A stretch of DNA of 64,000 bases from Tipula vernalis. Its lineage: Eukaryota; Arthropoda; Insecta; Diptera; Tipulidae. The stretch lies in the NCBI GenBank assembly GCA_958295665.1, contig OY282559.1:266948057-267012056 (forward strand), in the 5' to 3' direction. This document shows, piece after piece, positions 10,676-22,200 of this stretch. The notes beneath the pieces are model-generated. The model was not told the DNA's origin. It made no database searches and saw only the letters and a program-made list of their open reading frames with translations. How positions within the stretch are numbered: position 1 is the stretch's first letter; each line of letters begins with the position of its first letter. A program made the position numbers and the translations under genes.

Positions 10676-13084
10676 AGATCCTGTTTTTTTTCGAGTTCTT
10701 CTTCGTCTCTGTGATGTTCACTAACGACTTTTGTTATGTTTTACTGTAATCGGTGTTTACAGTAAGTATATTATTAAAAAATATTAGGTTGTTAGTTAAT
10801 AAAGAAAATATCACAATTTAGTTAAAAGGTTTATCTTTGTCCACGGACTTTGTTGGGCGATTGTATATTTCGAAACCTAAAACCAATAATGTGAATTACA
10901 AAATTTCAAAAAATTTAATTTGAAATAGTTTAAAATTATGGAAAATAAATAAAGTTCTTTCTGTTTTCAAATATTTTCTTAAACTATCAAAACTACCAAT
11001 TTTGCTTGCTCTCATATACTACAAATGGTTGAAGTATGATCAGTTGATTGCGATCAACCATTTGCGATTTTGGACACAACTTTTGGTTTATCGGTATATC
11101 GAAACATTAATACAAATTTTATTATAACTCGACATCTTGCGATTCGAAACCTACGCTTTATCACAAAAAACTGAAATTTATTTAACTTAAACAATTTTTA
11201 AAACTACCTGATGACGAACACGAAAATGTTCGAAACTAGTAGTAAGTAAAAATAAAAAGAAAAATTTCACAAAATGTTTTTAAACATGTTCCTTAATACC
11301 ATAATATTGAAATCTTTCGATGATCAATTTTTTATTGTTTTACCAATTGACGAAAAATTGAAAAATCCATATTTAAAAACAACTTAAAGTCGAGTTTTAC
11401 CATCATAATTGATTTATCCATGAAATTGATCCGTAGTCATAGAAAGAAGCATGAAGTAAACCACAATTATAATAAAAATTCCATTAGCCCATTATAATAT
11501 GATAATTAAAACGCATGATTAGCATGAAAAATCGATCCATCATGAATTTGAACTTTAGCACAGCCATAAGAGATTTCCAATTGAATAATTTCCACAAATT
11601 AACAAACAAAAAAAAATCGATTAAAATTTAGAAAATAATTTTCCTTGGCACGAAGAAATCATGCGGTTTTTTTATGATGAACCGTTAATTTAATTGCTTT
11701 TGTTTTCATAAAACGATTACTAAATCGACAACATCATAATTTAAAAACCTATTATTAATAAAATGCTATTAATTAATTACATTATGTTTTTAATTAATAT
11801 TTGTTGTAATTAATATAGACGTGAAACCGTATAAGTACGTAAGTTTGTTTGTATATGACTAAGAAAGAAAGTGAAATTGGCACACAACCTCACCACCACC
11901 ACCACCACCACCACCGTACGTGCATTGACACAATAATTTTGTATGTTTATTTTTAATTACTTTATTGCAATTTATAGTGTAGTTTTCACGCGCACTAAGT
12001 TTTAACAGTTGTTTTAACACTCTAGGTGTTCTATTGCTTATCGTACTCATTTGGCTAATGAAAATGTTACAATTTGTATAAGGTTTTCGGGTAAAACTAT
12101 TTCCGTAAAATTAATTTCCAAAAAGTATTTCGAAAATGATTTATTTATTTACAATGTGACAACAACAACACAATAATGTGTACTTATGTACATCTTGGAT
12201 GTATAAATAAAATGAATTTGTATCTAAAGTCTAGACAGCGCAAATACAATTTATAAGGATAGCTCAAGACAAAGTTGTACGTGTTTTGTTCTATAAACAA
12301 AATAAGGGTTTATTAGCTAGGAGGATAAATCCAGTGTGTGTTTATCTGTGTGGCTATACAAAATACAACAAAGGCAGCGAAACATTTTTTTTGGTGCGAA
12401 AGCGTGAAAAATTTAACATTTTTTTTGTGTGTGCCACTTTAGTGTGTTTTTTTTTTTTTTGTTGGAGGAGTGGGGCAAAAAGGCAAACAATGAAAAGAAT
12501 TTTCTATTTTGAACGAGCCAGAGAATATGAGGATGATAGAATAATTGGATTACGATACAGGGTTTGTATATATTGTTAATAATGGTTATACGATAATTTG
12601 TTTTATTATGGATTTTTTTTATCGAATACTGTTTGGTGTTGGTATTTTTATTTGTAAATTGAAAGCTGGTGTTTTCTCAGCAATGCTATTATGTATGTAT
12701 GTATATAAGCAAAAATACAAGTGAACTGGGAAAGCAGAATATTTGTATTGTGTGAAACCATCCTTATCTGTAATTATATAGAAATTTATATAAATTATGG
12801 TGATATGTTGGAAATTAATAAACATGCAATCATTTGTGCCACACATTATTGAAACAGTTGTCAACCTAATTTACTCTGAAAAGTCGAAGCTTTATTAGTG
12901 GCTCTTTTGTGTGAGCATAGTAGATTACAAGCTGGCTATAGCCCAGCCAGGTTATTTAAATGCATTTACGTCTCTTTTTCTTAGGGTTATCAGAATTACC
13001 TATCGCAGAATTTCCTGTCGAACCAACATTCATATTAACATCTGATTATAAGGATAAGATAAATTTAAAGTACAGGAATCGTGG
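10676..13084. other. No gene recognised
   Basis: After the possible Jockey-like remnant at 10676-10750, I see no supported coding region. The stretch is AT-rich with many short A and T runs. It includes a CAC microsatellite at 11891-11915 and a T14 run at 12447-12460. A 97-codon plus-strand frame at 12286-12579 is low-complexity (phenylalanine runs from the T tract) and is not treated as a gene. Confidence 0.6.
11891..11915. repeat. (CAC)n microsatellite
   Basis: About eight uninterrupted CAC triplets lie between CACACAACCT and GTACG. On the minus strand it would encode a glycine run within a 63-codon frame that has no other support. Confidence 0.9.
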
Positions 13085-13735
13085 TAAGACTGTTTTAATA
13101 AATCACAAACGGCTTATTATTCTTTCAAAATTATTTCATCCCCTTCAAAGTAATCTCCTTCGGATCGAATACAGTTATGCTAAAGTTTTTTCACCATTGG
13201 CACAATATTCACTTAATTGGTTGGCTGTTTCCGGGTCGCATGCTTATCTCCATGTCTCATCTCCCGTAATAATGCGCTTGACGGCATTCTGGTAGTCAGA
13301 AATCATTGTTTCACAGATATTACAACGACGGTCTTTTACGAAAAATTGTGATTTTTTGGAACCAAACAAGATGAGATGCGCTGGAGGTAACCACGGACGC
13401 AATGGTCTTTCAAAAGCAATGGTGTCGACCCAAGCGATATTTGCATCATGTCGACAGCATCTCTAATTGTCAGTCGACGATTTTTGGCACCAAATCGTTG
13501 ACTTCCTTCACGTCGAAGAACGACAAGGGCGTTCATCGTCTTGAACGTGTTCTCCGCCGTCTTTCAACAACTTATACCAATCAAAAACAATCGCTCTGGA
13601 CAGTGCATTGTCACCACCAGCCTTTTCCAACATTTTCAACGTTTTGGAAATCGAAATTAAATTTGTGAAGCAAAATGTGATGCAACTTCTTTCAAAGTCA
13701 AGAAATTTGGCACAGATGTCTATTAGGGTGCTACC
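13085..13735 (-). pseudogene. mariner transposase relic, internally deleted
   Basis: On the minus strand the helix-turn-helix part reads RAIVFDWYKLLKDG (near 13590) and RRLTIRDAVDMMQISLGS (near 13470). It is followed by the first catalytic block MISDYQNAVKRIITGDETW (13309-13253) and DPETANQ. The sequence then jumps straight to the C-terminal end of the protein, read in pieces as CI..EGDYFEGDE-like residues near 13170-13130, so the middle with the second and third catalytic aspartates is deleted. Frameshifts also split the N-terminal half. This is a mariner-family element (D,D34D type) that has lost its active site. Terminal repeats were not identified. Confidence 0.7.
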
Positions 13736-14116
13736 ATAACCAAAGAAAAATATTTATCGTATAACATTAAGCACAATTATTCTGACGGTGTAACGCGATA
13801 TTCTAAACACAACCCTGTCACTCTATAGCTAGCCCCAATCCAAGGCAGTACAGAAAAACACTAATTTAAATTGTGCAGTATCTGAGATCATTCTGCTCAA
13901 ACAACAATAACATTCAGTGGAGTAATCTCGCGGATACACGAATGAGTTTTTTGTTGGTTTAGTCCGATAATTAAGAATTACAGTTCTTGCGGGTAGACAA
14001 AATTACAAAACAATGTTCCATAGACTTGATAGGTTTTTATTATTGAAAATGTTATTAAGACTTAAGCTGGGTTTACACATTTTTAAATGTGTGTTTGACA
14101 TAGAGTTAGTTCGTAT
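13736..14116. other. No gene recognised
   Basis: This short AT-rich gap lies between the mariner relic and the gypsy pol fragment. It could hold the gypsy 3' untranslated region or part of an LTR, but no matching second LTR is present in the window, so this cannot be tested here. Confidence 0.4.
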
Positions 14117-15930
14117 TTAGGTTATGTTCACGTCAAACATTAACAACCTTCGTTGGTTTAACATGTTACCTATTCGCACTTTAATCCGTGATATTTTTTC
14201 ATCATTTCCTCCACCACCATGGCCACCTTCACTATCGTCATCACTGTCATATTCGGGATAATTATCGCTCGTAGTCGTCCTGTATGATCCTCTGTCGTCG
14301 CCAATTGTCTCCACTTGGTACCATTCATTTAGGCTCACCTTAACAATTTTGTAAGGCCCAAGAAACTTTGGTGTAATTTTCAATCCCAATCCAAACTATG
14401 TTCTTTTTACTGCCACAATGTCTCCACTCTCATACTTGATCGCTTTCTTTTGACGTCGATTGTAGGTACGTTTATTATCCTCTTGTACCTCTTGAATTTT
14501 TTTTTCTAGCTTCCATTCTCGTCTGTTCACGTTCCACCAAAAAATCGTTCATAATTTTTGCCTCGATAACTTCTTCAACTTGTCGATCTTCCGGATTTCT
14601 TATGTTTACGCCAAACATGACCTCAAATAGTGTAGTGGCAATGCTTCTTTGCCAAGTCGCATTTAAGATTCTATGTAATCGACCCGTGTGTCTGTATCAG
14701 TTTTCTGGAGCATCAATAGACAATTTTGTCAAAGCTGGAATAACGATTTGGTTTATTCGTCCAACTTGTCCGTTACCTCTGGGATTGCCCGTCGTGATGA
14801 GTGAAAGCTGAACCTGGTTATCGACACAGTATTGAGTAAATTCGTTTGAGGTGAAGGACGTACCTCTATCAGCGTTTATCCTTTTCGAGTTTCCAAAATT
14901 GACTTTCTGTATATCCAACTTTCTAATTGTCTCAGTAGATGTCAATGTCTTCACGGGGTACAGCTACACGAACTAGACAAAAGCATCTAAAGCTTTAAAA
15001 ATAAATTTGTACTGGTTCTCACATAAATCCTTCAATTTAGGTACAAAATATTGCCGTTGAATCGCTTCCATCATCTTTTTGACTCCGAAGTGGCCCTCTT
15101 CAGGAAAGCTTTTAACGATTTCTTGCTGCATCCTTTTCGTCGTCTTCTTTCAACAAAACGCCTCTTTCCAGGAAAAACTTCTCATATGGACCGTGATCGA
15201 GTAGTTTAATGATCACCTTCAAATGATCATCTTTTTGATCACCGGCTCGTATTCTTTCTAAGAACACGTTCCGTAAGGTCATGATAACAGGGTTCCGGCT
15301 CAGCGCATCTACGTGCGGCGTCTTTGAAACTGCCCTATGCTCTAACTTGTACTGATAATCTTGTAGCATTAGAGCCCAGCCCGCAATCCTCGGAACAATT
15401 TCTTTTTTATTCATTGTCATTTTGAACAGATAGACCCTCAATTTTTTTAAAGCTCCCACAATTGCAAGCACCTCTAGTTTGTAATTACTAACAGTAATTT
15501 TCTTGGGCAGGTGTAGTCTTTTTGCTGTAAAAGTAGACCGGATGAAACTGGTTGTCTACTTGACTCTTTTGCACCAAGATCGCCTCAAATCCGATTTTGG
15601 ATGCTTCAGGGTGGAGCTCGGTCTCTCTGTCTGGGCTAAAAATAATTAAAATAGGTTTATCGATTAATATTTTTTCAATTTTTCGAAAGTACTTATCTGT
15701 TTCTCTACGAACACTCCTACGGTCTTACTCTCCGATGGTCCCACCGTCCCTTCAGTGATAACATGCCCCAAGTACTCAATGCGACGATAAAGAAATTGAC
15801 ACTTTTCCCACTTCAGCTTTAGTCCATATTCTCCTGCAACTTTCAATACCATCTTAAGCTTCTCTGCGCCCTCTTCTTCTGACCGTGATGGTATTTTAAT
15901 ATCGTCCATGTAGATCAATTGTAGATTCTC
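14117..15930 (-). pseudogene. Ty3/gypsy pol fragment (RT, RNase H, integrase)
   Basis: The domains run in normal gypsy order on the minus strand. The end of the reverse transcriptase has the intact box YMDDI and ...YLGHVITEGTV (15918-15664). RNase H reads KKLRVYLFKMTMNKKE...HVDALSRNP (15471-15290). The integrase zinc region has HFGVKKMMEAIQRQYF near 15085-15020. The integrase core reads INADRGTSFTSNEF then GNPRGNGQVGRINQ (14954-14697), where the expected catalytic glutamate (usually 'QVERIN') is glycine. The integrase C-terminus reads GLKITPKFLGPYKIVKV (14389-14117). Stops and frameshifts lie between blocks. Upstream parts (gag, protease, most of RT) are missing because the sequence switches to a different element at about 15930. 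Confidence 0.85.
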
Positions 15931-16745
15931 CTTTTAGTACACTACATCCCCTGTAGCTAGCTGGATGACCAAATTGCTGACAGTTTGTGCAGTATAACAT
16001 CTCATGTCTATATTTTCCTTATTTGAGCCAGCATAACAGCTTTTTTCGGCTTTTGGCGTGTACATATGGCCTTTTATGTTGTTTTCTTTAAGGAGATTGA
16101 ACATCTTCATGTGTCCCTCGATATCCTCACACCTGATGACTTGGGTCTCGTTCTTTGCGATTTTTACGCTGAAACAGCGACATTTTTATATTTAAGGGCT
16201 TTAGCTAAATCATACGTTTTAACGCTTGTCACCATTATTGGTGAGACCTTACTTCTGCCTGAAGGTTTTATTGGTTCATTGGTATTTTTTGTTTCCTCAA
16301 TATTATTTTGGTTTACATGGCTATTTCTCGTTTGCTCGCCAACATGTTTCGTGCCTACGTTTTTTCTCACCGCCTTATGACTGTAATCGTCTTGGAGGTT
16401 GTATAAATTCTCACATTTTTCAGTTTCCTCGTCTGTTTGCCTGAGTAAATCACACATATTATGGGATACGAACTCATTTGTGTTTAATTTTTTGGGTTTG
16501 CTTGTGATCACTGGATCATCACTTCTTTTTAGCGATTTTGTTGTGCGTTCACTGTCTACTGATCTCTTACATGCTATTTCATCTAACTCGCTATCATCGC
16601 TATATGGTATTCGTTAAGTCTATCGATCACTTCAGTGAGGTTAAGTTTTTGCCTCTTGCATGCTTTAATTAATCGTTGTAAACTATATCAAATTTTTTGG
16701 CTTTTAATGATCCTTCCATTTTATGTTTTTCAACACCCATTCTTT
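15931..16745 (-). pseudogene. Jockey-type ORF1 (gag) fragment fused to gypsy pol
   Basis: A minus-strand frame from about 16745 begins MGVEKHKMEG and, after damage, reads SKVSPIMVTSVKTYDLAKAL (near 16260-16200). Then come NETQVIRCEDIEGHMKMFN and HMYTPKAEKS (16155-16040), the ORF1 domain of Jockey-type non-LTR elements. It ends in a zinc knuckle, CTNCQQFGHPASYRGC (about 15990-15945). Within a few bases of the knuckle the sequence becomes gypsy RT (LIYMDDI). It is therefore a piece of a different element joined to gypsy pol, not that element's own gag. Confidence 0.65.
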
Positions 16746-17655
16746 TCACTAACAAAATTTCACTTTTTTGTAGACCTGGTTGAGTGGTTATAACCAACCA
16801 CTCCCCAACCAAAAACAGTCTACTTTTTTGATGATGATGCTATGGCTCTACCAATCTATCTCGCCTAGTCAGTCTAGTCTATCATTCAATCTGCAACTGC
16901 ACAACCATAGCAATGTTTCATTATGTATTAACATATAGCGAACTGACAAATTATGAAATAAGTGACCACAAGTTTCAGTGACTAGAAACGAGATTTCTCG
17001 ATTTGAAATTGCTAACTAGCTTTTGACATTTTTTGGATCTTTCAAATTTTTGTGCAATTCTCTATTTACGTAAAAGACTTTTACGTCGTATTTCGAGTCC
17101 AAATTGAAAGCGATTAATTGAAAGTGTGAATTTGAAGTTTTGCCATAGATCCAATGTGGTTTTGATTTTTGTACTAATTTAGGATATTAAAGTGATTAGA
17201 ACCTGAAGTCACCAATTGTCTAATATCGCTGGTTATTATTTCATATTTTTATTTTACTTATAATTTTGAAATTATTTGACAGTAGTTTTACAAAATTTGT
17301 TTCATTTTCTAATTTCAGGTAAGCAATGATTGTGCAGAGAATTTATTGACGAAACATTTTGTAAGTAAGCTTTGGCCAGTTTTTAAAATATTTACTTGCT
17401 AAATTCATCGTGTTGAAAATAAGAGAATTTTATTTTATTTTATTTCATTTGATTCTTGTACACTATTCACTTTGTAAGTTACCCTGTTCCAAAATACCTG
17501 ATATTCAACAATAAAAAAAGTTAACCAAACAAAGCATTCTTAATAAATTCACAATAAGACTTGGCTTTTCGTTTATTGTCAAACAAATACAGTTTAGCCA
17601 GATTGTCAGTTCCACACACAAATCCCAGCTCATATAAAATAATTTATATAATACA
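16746..17655. other. Upstream region of PARP16; hairpin at 16779-16813
   Basis: No coding region is supported here. An interrupted inverted repeat (TGGTTGAGTGGTT...AACCACTCCCCAACCA) at 16779-16813 could form a hairpin; its role is unknown. The ~900 bp before the PARP16 start must hold its promoter and 5' leader, but I see no clear TATA box or initiator to place. An intron-like TTTCAG/GTAAG pair at about 17316-17325 is too weak to call. Confidence 0.4.
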
Positions 17656-18702
17656 ATGTTAACCGGATTAATTAACGAGTCCGACCAATTGGCCAATAGG
17701 ACTTTGAGTTCGGTCAAAGATGTAATGAATGCCCTAAACGAATTAAGAGACGCATTGGAAAATGATTTAGAGGCATGCGACTTAAAATGGACACTATTTT
17801 TGGCGGCTGCTCATAGCTATAAATATGACACGCTATTAGAACCATTTCCAGTGAAATATTTGTGCTCGGATGGTAGATCATGTGATATCGAACGATTGAT
17901 GACTGTGATAGCGGACGCATCATCATTAAAATTGATCTTACATTATATCGAGGAAGATAATTTCGAAGCTCTAACCGATGAAGTGATCGAGTTATTGTAT
18001 TGGGTACTTATCGTAAGCAACGATCCCAGTCTAAGGAGCCTGTACAAAGAAGAATTTAGCTATGTACTTAGTAAAGTGCCATCTACTAGAGCAACAGTAG
18101 ATTTACTTCCAAATCACATATTTGAAGTAAAATATTCAATGGCCGAATCAAAATTTCAAACACATGCTGAACGCCATCCAACCAGTTTCGCATATTACGG
18201 CAATAAACTCGATTGTTTTTATTCCATATTGTGCAAAGGTCATTGCCATTCAATGAGTAAGGTGGCCGCTTATGGCGATGGAATATATCTATCGACGGAA
18301 GATTTGAATAGTTTAACGAATAGTTCAGCATCATGGGGTGGTTCTGAATTCGGTGCCTATGTATCATGCTTGGCCGTCTGTGAATACATTAAATGTCCGC
18401 GTTTTGTTAAGCATACGGATGATCATGGAAAATATTTAATTGTTCGCAATAATGAATGTGTTCGTATACGATATTTTCTTGTGTACACAAATCAATTGGA
18501 ACCGCGCACAATGGTAAAAGAACCGCGGGATGTACGATTTATTGTCAAAAACAGAATTTTTCGGAATGTTGTAGTGTATGCCATGTTTTTAGTGTCGATC
18601 GGTGCATTAAATAGTGTTACCGGATCGTACTATCGACGAACCGTAGCGCAGCATGTCTGGAAAATTATTGAATCTGTTCTAAAGGGGTATTTTAACTTTT
18701 AA
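17656..18702 (+). CDS. PARP16: PARP16-like mono-ADP-ribosyltransferase (tail-anchored)
   Basis: This intact 348-codon single-exon gene encodes a homologue of PARP16, the ER-membrane enzyme that transfers single ADP-ribose units from NAD+ to proteins; in flies and mammals it is linked to ER-stress and stress-granule responses. The N-terminal helical domain has LEPFPVKY (61-68) and IADASSLKLI (85-94). The catalytic domain runs about 155-280, with YGNKLDCFYSIL (181-192), YGDGIYLSTEDL (206-217) and VRIRYFLVY (269-277). A hydrophobic tail (about 304-319) fits the C-terminal membrane anchor. The family is about 320 residues, so the length fits. The second and third catalytic positions appear kept (Tyr211, Tyr273), but the expected histidine of 'FHG' is Tyr181 (codon TAC at 18196-18198). 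The start follows AATACA, a good insect context. It is the only clear host gene here. Confidence 0.93.
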   Translation: MLTGLINESDQLANRTLSSVKDVMNALNELRDALENDLEACDLKWTLFLAAAHSYKYDTLLEPFPVKYLCSDGRSCDIERLMTVIADASSLKLILHYIEEDNFEALTDEVIELLYWVLIVSNDPSLRSLYKEEFSYVLSKVPSTRATVDLLPNHIFEVKYSMAESKFQTHAERHPTSFAYYGNKLDCFYSILCKGHCHSMSKVAAYGDGIYLSTEDLNSLTNSSASWGGSEFGAYVSCLAVCEYIKCPRFVKHTDDHGKYLIVRNNECVRIRYFLVYTNQLEPRTMVKEPRDVRFIVKNRIFRNVVVYAMFLVSIGALNSVTGSYYRRTVAQHVWKIIESVLKGYFNF

Positions 18703-18735
18703 TTATGTTATTGTTATAGGTTAGCCGCGAACGAT

Positions 18736-18741
18736 AATAAA
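18736..18741 (+). promoter_or_regulatory. Poly(A) signal AATAAA of PARP16
   Basis: A canonical AATAAA lies 34 bases after the PARP16 stop codon, in ACGATAATAAAATTTGG. A GTTTAATAAG stretch follows. The position is plausible for a compact 3' UTR. Confidence 0.65.
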
Positions 18742-19290
18742 ATTTGGTTTAATAAGTTTTTAAAATAATTTGCATCATTTTTTTTCTATTGTAATCTCAA
18801 AAGCTCGTTGCATTTCAAAATCAACTCAAACCTAATTCTAGGCAAACATTTCATTTGTTAAAAAATCTTTTACCATAAACGAACAGAATATCAGAAACGC
18901 ATACAAACAGCCTAAACATGATGCAAAATTAAGAATTGAATAATTTGATTAAAACGAACCTCACGATGGCTTTTTTTTTGCTCGGAGCATCGCATTTTGT
19001 TTAGAATTGAATCTGGTGTTTGTAGTTTTGAAGCACTGTTACGTTAATCTTAAATAGCAGATAATCGAGTCAGAGTATTAACGTGCACGATTGTGTAGGG
19101 TTGATTATAGGTTTGCTTTCTAAATACAATCTAGAACCTAGCTGGTAAAGACTTATGTGAAATGTCGAAGTTTCAAAGGATCTCGAAAATTCTAAAAAAA
19201 AAGATCGCCGTAAATCACCTAGATATTCTCTGATAATTTTGTGTAACCTAACCCAAAATAGTAATATCGAAAGTCTCGAAAAATCACGAA
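18742..19290. other. No gene recognised
   Basis: This is the region between the PARP16 3' end and the LOA/R1-like relic. It contains T- and A-runs and the phrase 'TCTCGAAAA' several times (about 19172-19282), a weak short repeat. No coding or RNA gene is supported. Confidence 0.5.
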
Positions 19291-22200
19291 AATATCAAAA
19301 AGGCCCTGGAAATCTGGATAAACTCAAATAATCTCGAGTACCGCAGGAAAATGCTAGACGGGAACAAGTGCAGAGTAGATATAGTTTCTTTCTCCTCTAC
19401 ATCTCCGCAACTTCTACAGTATTCATTGACGAGATTACTAGTCCCCGCGCATGCTCACCTATGAGACAGTGTCCTGTAACAACCTCCACAACCAAAACAG
19501 TCTTTTCATTCCCCGCAATACTAAAATGCCCTGGCACACATGTTAGGTGGACGTTGAAATGATCTGCTGTCTCGTTACGAGATGAGAAACAGCTTTGGAC
19601 CACCTTCGACGTAAGTAAATAAGCTCGTAGCGTTTTAATAGCGGCCTGACTATCCGTAAAAATGTGAATATCCTTTACAGATACTACATTATACCTGAAC
19701 CAATCCACGGCCTCCATTATCGCAATTAATTCAGGCTGAAAAACGCTGTAATAGTCAGAGAGACGAAATGAGAGGTTCGCATTTAATTTCTCACAGAAAA
19801 CACCACAACAAGCCCTGAAAATCTTTAAAACTTCAGGGTTCAACATCTCTTCACTCAGCCAGTCCTCTCTGGAGGGAATATCAGTACGAAACCTTTCCCT
19901 AAAAAATGGTAATGGAATCATTTAATCGGTGGTATCAGGTACTCGTATGTCTCTGTTAAGCAAAATCGATGAGTGTCCTGTATTACTACAGGTCCACATA
20001 GAAATGGATTTGAGCCTTATGGCTGCGCTCGCTGCCATTTAAATGCCCAGAATATCTAGGGGTTTGAGATGACAAATAATCTCCAATGCCTGAGTAAATG
20101 TACTCCTGAGTGCACCGCTAATACACAAGATGGAAGTTCTCTGAACTTTCATCACCAACTTTTGGTTAGCCATACTGGTTAAAGCTGGCCAGCAAACAAC
20201 AATCCCATATAAAATTATGGACCTTATCACTGAGGTATAGAGCCAACGTACGATGTCGGGTTCAAGACCCATCTTTTTCCAATAGCGTTTAGGAGTAGAG
20301 CGCTATAGTAGTTTTCCTTAGTCTTTCTAAAATTTTAGACTTCCAGCTAAGTTTTCTATCCAAAACAACACCCAGGTATCAAGAGGATCAATCTGAGGAA
20401 GTTTCAGTTTCTTAGAGAAGATGACTACCTCAGTTTTACGTGGATTAACATTTAGTTCACAACTGTTGGCCCATTTAGAAAGAAAACCAAGCGCACTTTG
20501 CTTGCTTTAGAAAGAAAATCAAGCGAACATCCGCAGAAATAATGCCATCAGGTCCAGCTGACTTATATGGCTTAAAGTTGTTAATTCCCCAAACTAACTT
20601 TCTCCTGCTTATTATTTGACTTTCAACGCCTGAATCGATAAAAGCATTCGGAATTTGAGGCGCCAGTTCGGAGCACTCCGGAAAGTGGGTTATCAGTAGT
20701 AACTCAAAAGATTCAGCACTAGTTGTGGTCCAAGAACCATCCGGTCGCTAGAGATGACTCGGGATGATAGGACTTGAAGCCATAGTACTTTGCGTAGCCT
20801 CACAACTTCCGAGAACTCCTGTATTTGACTACAGTAGAGTCTCCAGCCACTTAATTTGATACTTCTTGCATCAGTTATTGTTTTCCTGGCTTTTCTAAAA
20901 AGCATTTTTCATTTTTATGAGAGCTTTGGAGCTGTTTCGACCCCCAAGGTTGCCTTTGTTTACCCAAAGCTCTACTCGTAGGAGATGCTACCAACATAGC
21001 TACATGAAAAGGAACAAATAGCTTGTCTACTAAATCATCCAACTCCATACAGGGGGTTTTGTAACCGGTATATGAATTACCTGGCAATGAATTACCTAGA
21101 ATCGTTCTGAAGGTATCCCAGTCGGTTTTCCTCCTTTTCCCAAACATAGATCTATTTTGGGCTTCTGTAACCAGTTCAAACTGAAGAAAGCAGTGATCAG
21201 AAAAGGAATGATCATCGGCAGCACATCTTGTCTATTTCTAGTAATAAAAATGGGCTTACACTGAAAATTACACATTTAACAAAAATAAAATTATTCAAAT
21301 AAAACAAGCCTCAAATAATTTCTAACATTCATTTACAATATTCTTTTCAACAAATCGAACTTAGCACCACTTTGATATTTTGATATGAGTTGTACGGCTC
21401 TTGCAAAAAAATTTTGAAAATTAACAAATCGACGAATTTCGTTTGGAACAAGGACGTTGTTCTCTATTATACCAAATAGCATGAATCTCAGAGATTGGAT
21501 CATTTAGTGACTATATCGGCTACTATTGGCTCATATAGTGACTACCATATATCGGTTATAAAGGGCATACATTGCGGCATTGACATCACTTAGTGCCATT
21601 TTTATATGAGAGCAACGTATTTGTTCCAAACGAAATTTGTCGATTTGTTAATTTTCAAAATTATTTTGCAGGAGCTCTACGTCTCATATCAAAATGGCAC
21701 TAAGTGATTTCAATTCCGCAATGTATGTACTTTACAACCTATATTGTCACTATATGAGCGAATCTCTGAGATTCTTGCTATTTGGTATAATAGAGAACAA
21801 CGTCCTTGTTTCAAACAAAATTCGTCGATTTGTTAACTTTAAAAATTTTTTTGTAAAAGCCCTACGGCTCATATGAAGATTTAAAAATGGCGCTTAGTTC
21901 GTTGATTTGTTGAAAAGAAAATTAGAAATGAATGTTAGAAATTATTTGACGCCTATTTTATTTGAATAACTTTATTTGTGTTAAATACACTGTTTAAAGA
22001 TCTACACCCGCATAAATATATACTATGTCCAAAAACTTCACACCGGAGCCGGGGCTGCCTTGCAGTGGTGTAAATTGATCTGCAACAGCCTCAGCATCAA
22101 TCTACATCATCGCCTCCATAACCGTCGTGTCGGCTTCTCCGACCGAAAGCGAGTCTGACACCAAGTTCTGCTGGGGTCCACATAGTATCACTAAGGATCT

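Larger units (their letters stand above)
2395..10750 (-). mobile_element. Jockey-like non-LTR retrotransposon, multiply interrupted
   Basis: Reading down the minus strand gives, in order, an ORF1 N-terminal piece (7345-7075), ORF1 with its pre-zinc-knuckle domain (4870-4200), endonuclease (3561-3277) and the start of the reverse transcriptase (3160-2412). This is the normal Jockey order. The element is split by two MITE copies (5141-6055 and 6148-7067) and by a 3.3-kb palindromic element (7351-10675). The short stretch 10676-10750 may be the ORF1 start, because its frame reads on as lysine-rich sequence; that part is inference. The RT is cut off at about 2400 and no poly(A) tail was identified. 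Confidence 0.65.

Noticed and set aside
12286..12579. 97-codon plus-strand frame as a possible host gene
   Set aside because: Driven by T-runs (FFFFF) and charged low-complexity sequence; no homologous feel, no splice or promoter support.
12960..13668. Two plus-strand frames (111 and 88 codons)
   Set aside because: They are antisense to the mariner relic, whose minus-strand reading has recognisable transposase motifs.
16066..16617. Three overlapping plus-strand frames of 72-104 codons
   Set aside because: Antisense to the Jockey-type ORF1 fragment; hydrophobic composition is a by-product of the lysine-rich opposite strand.
17505..18367. Minus-strand frames across PARP16
   Set aside because: Shadows of the intact plus-strand gene.
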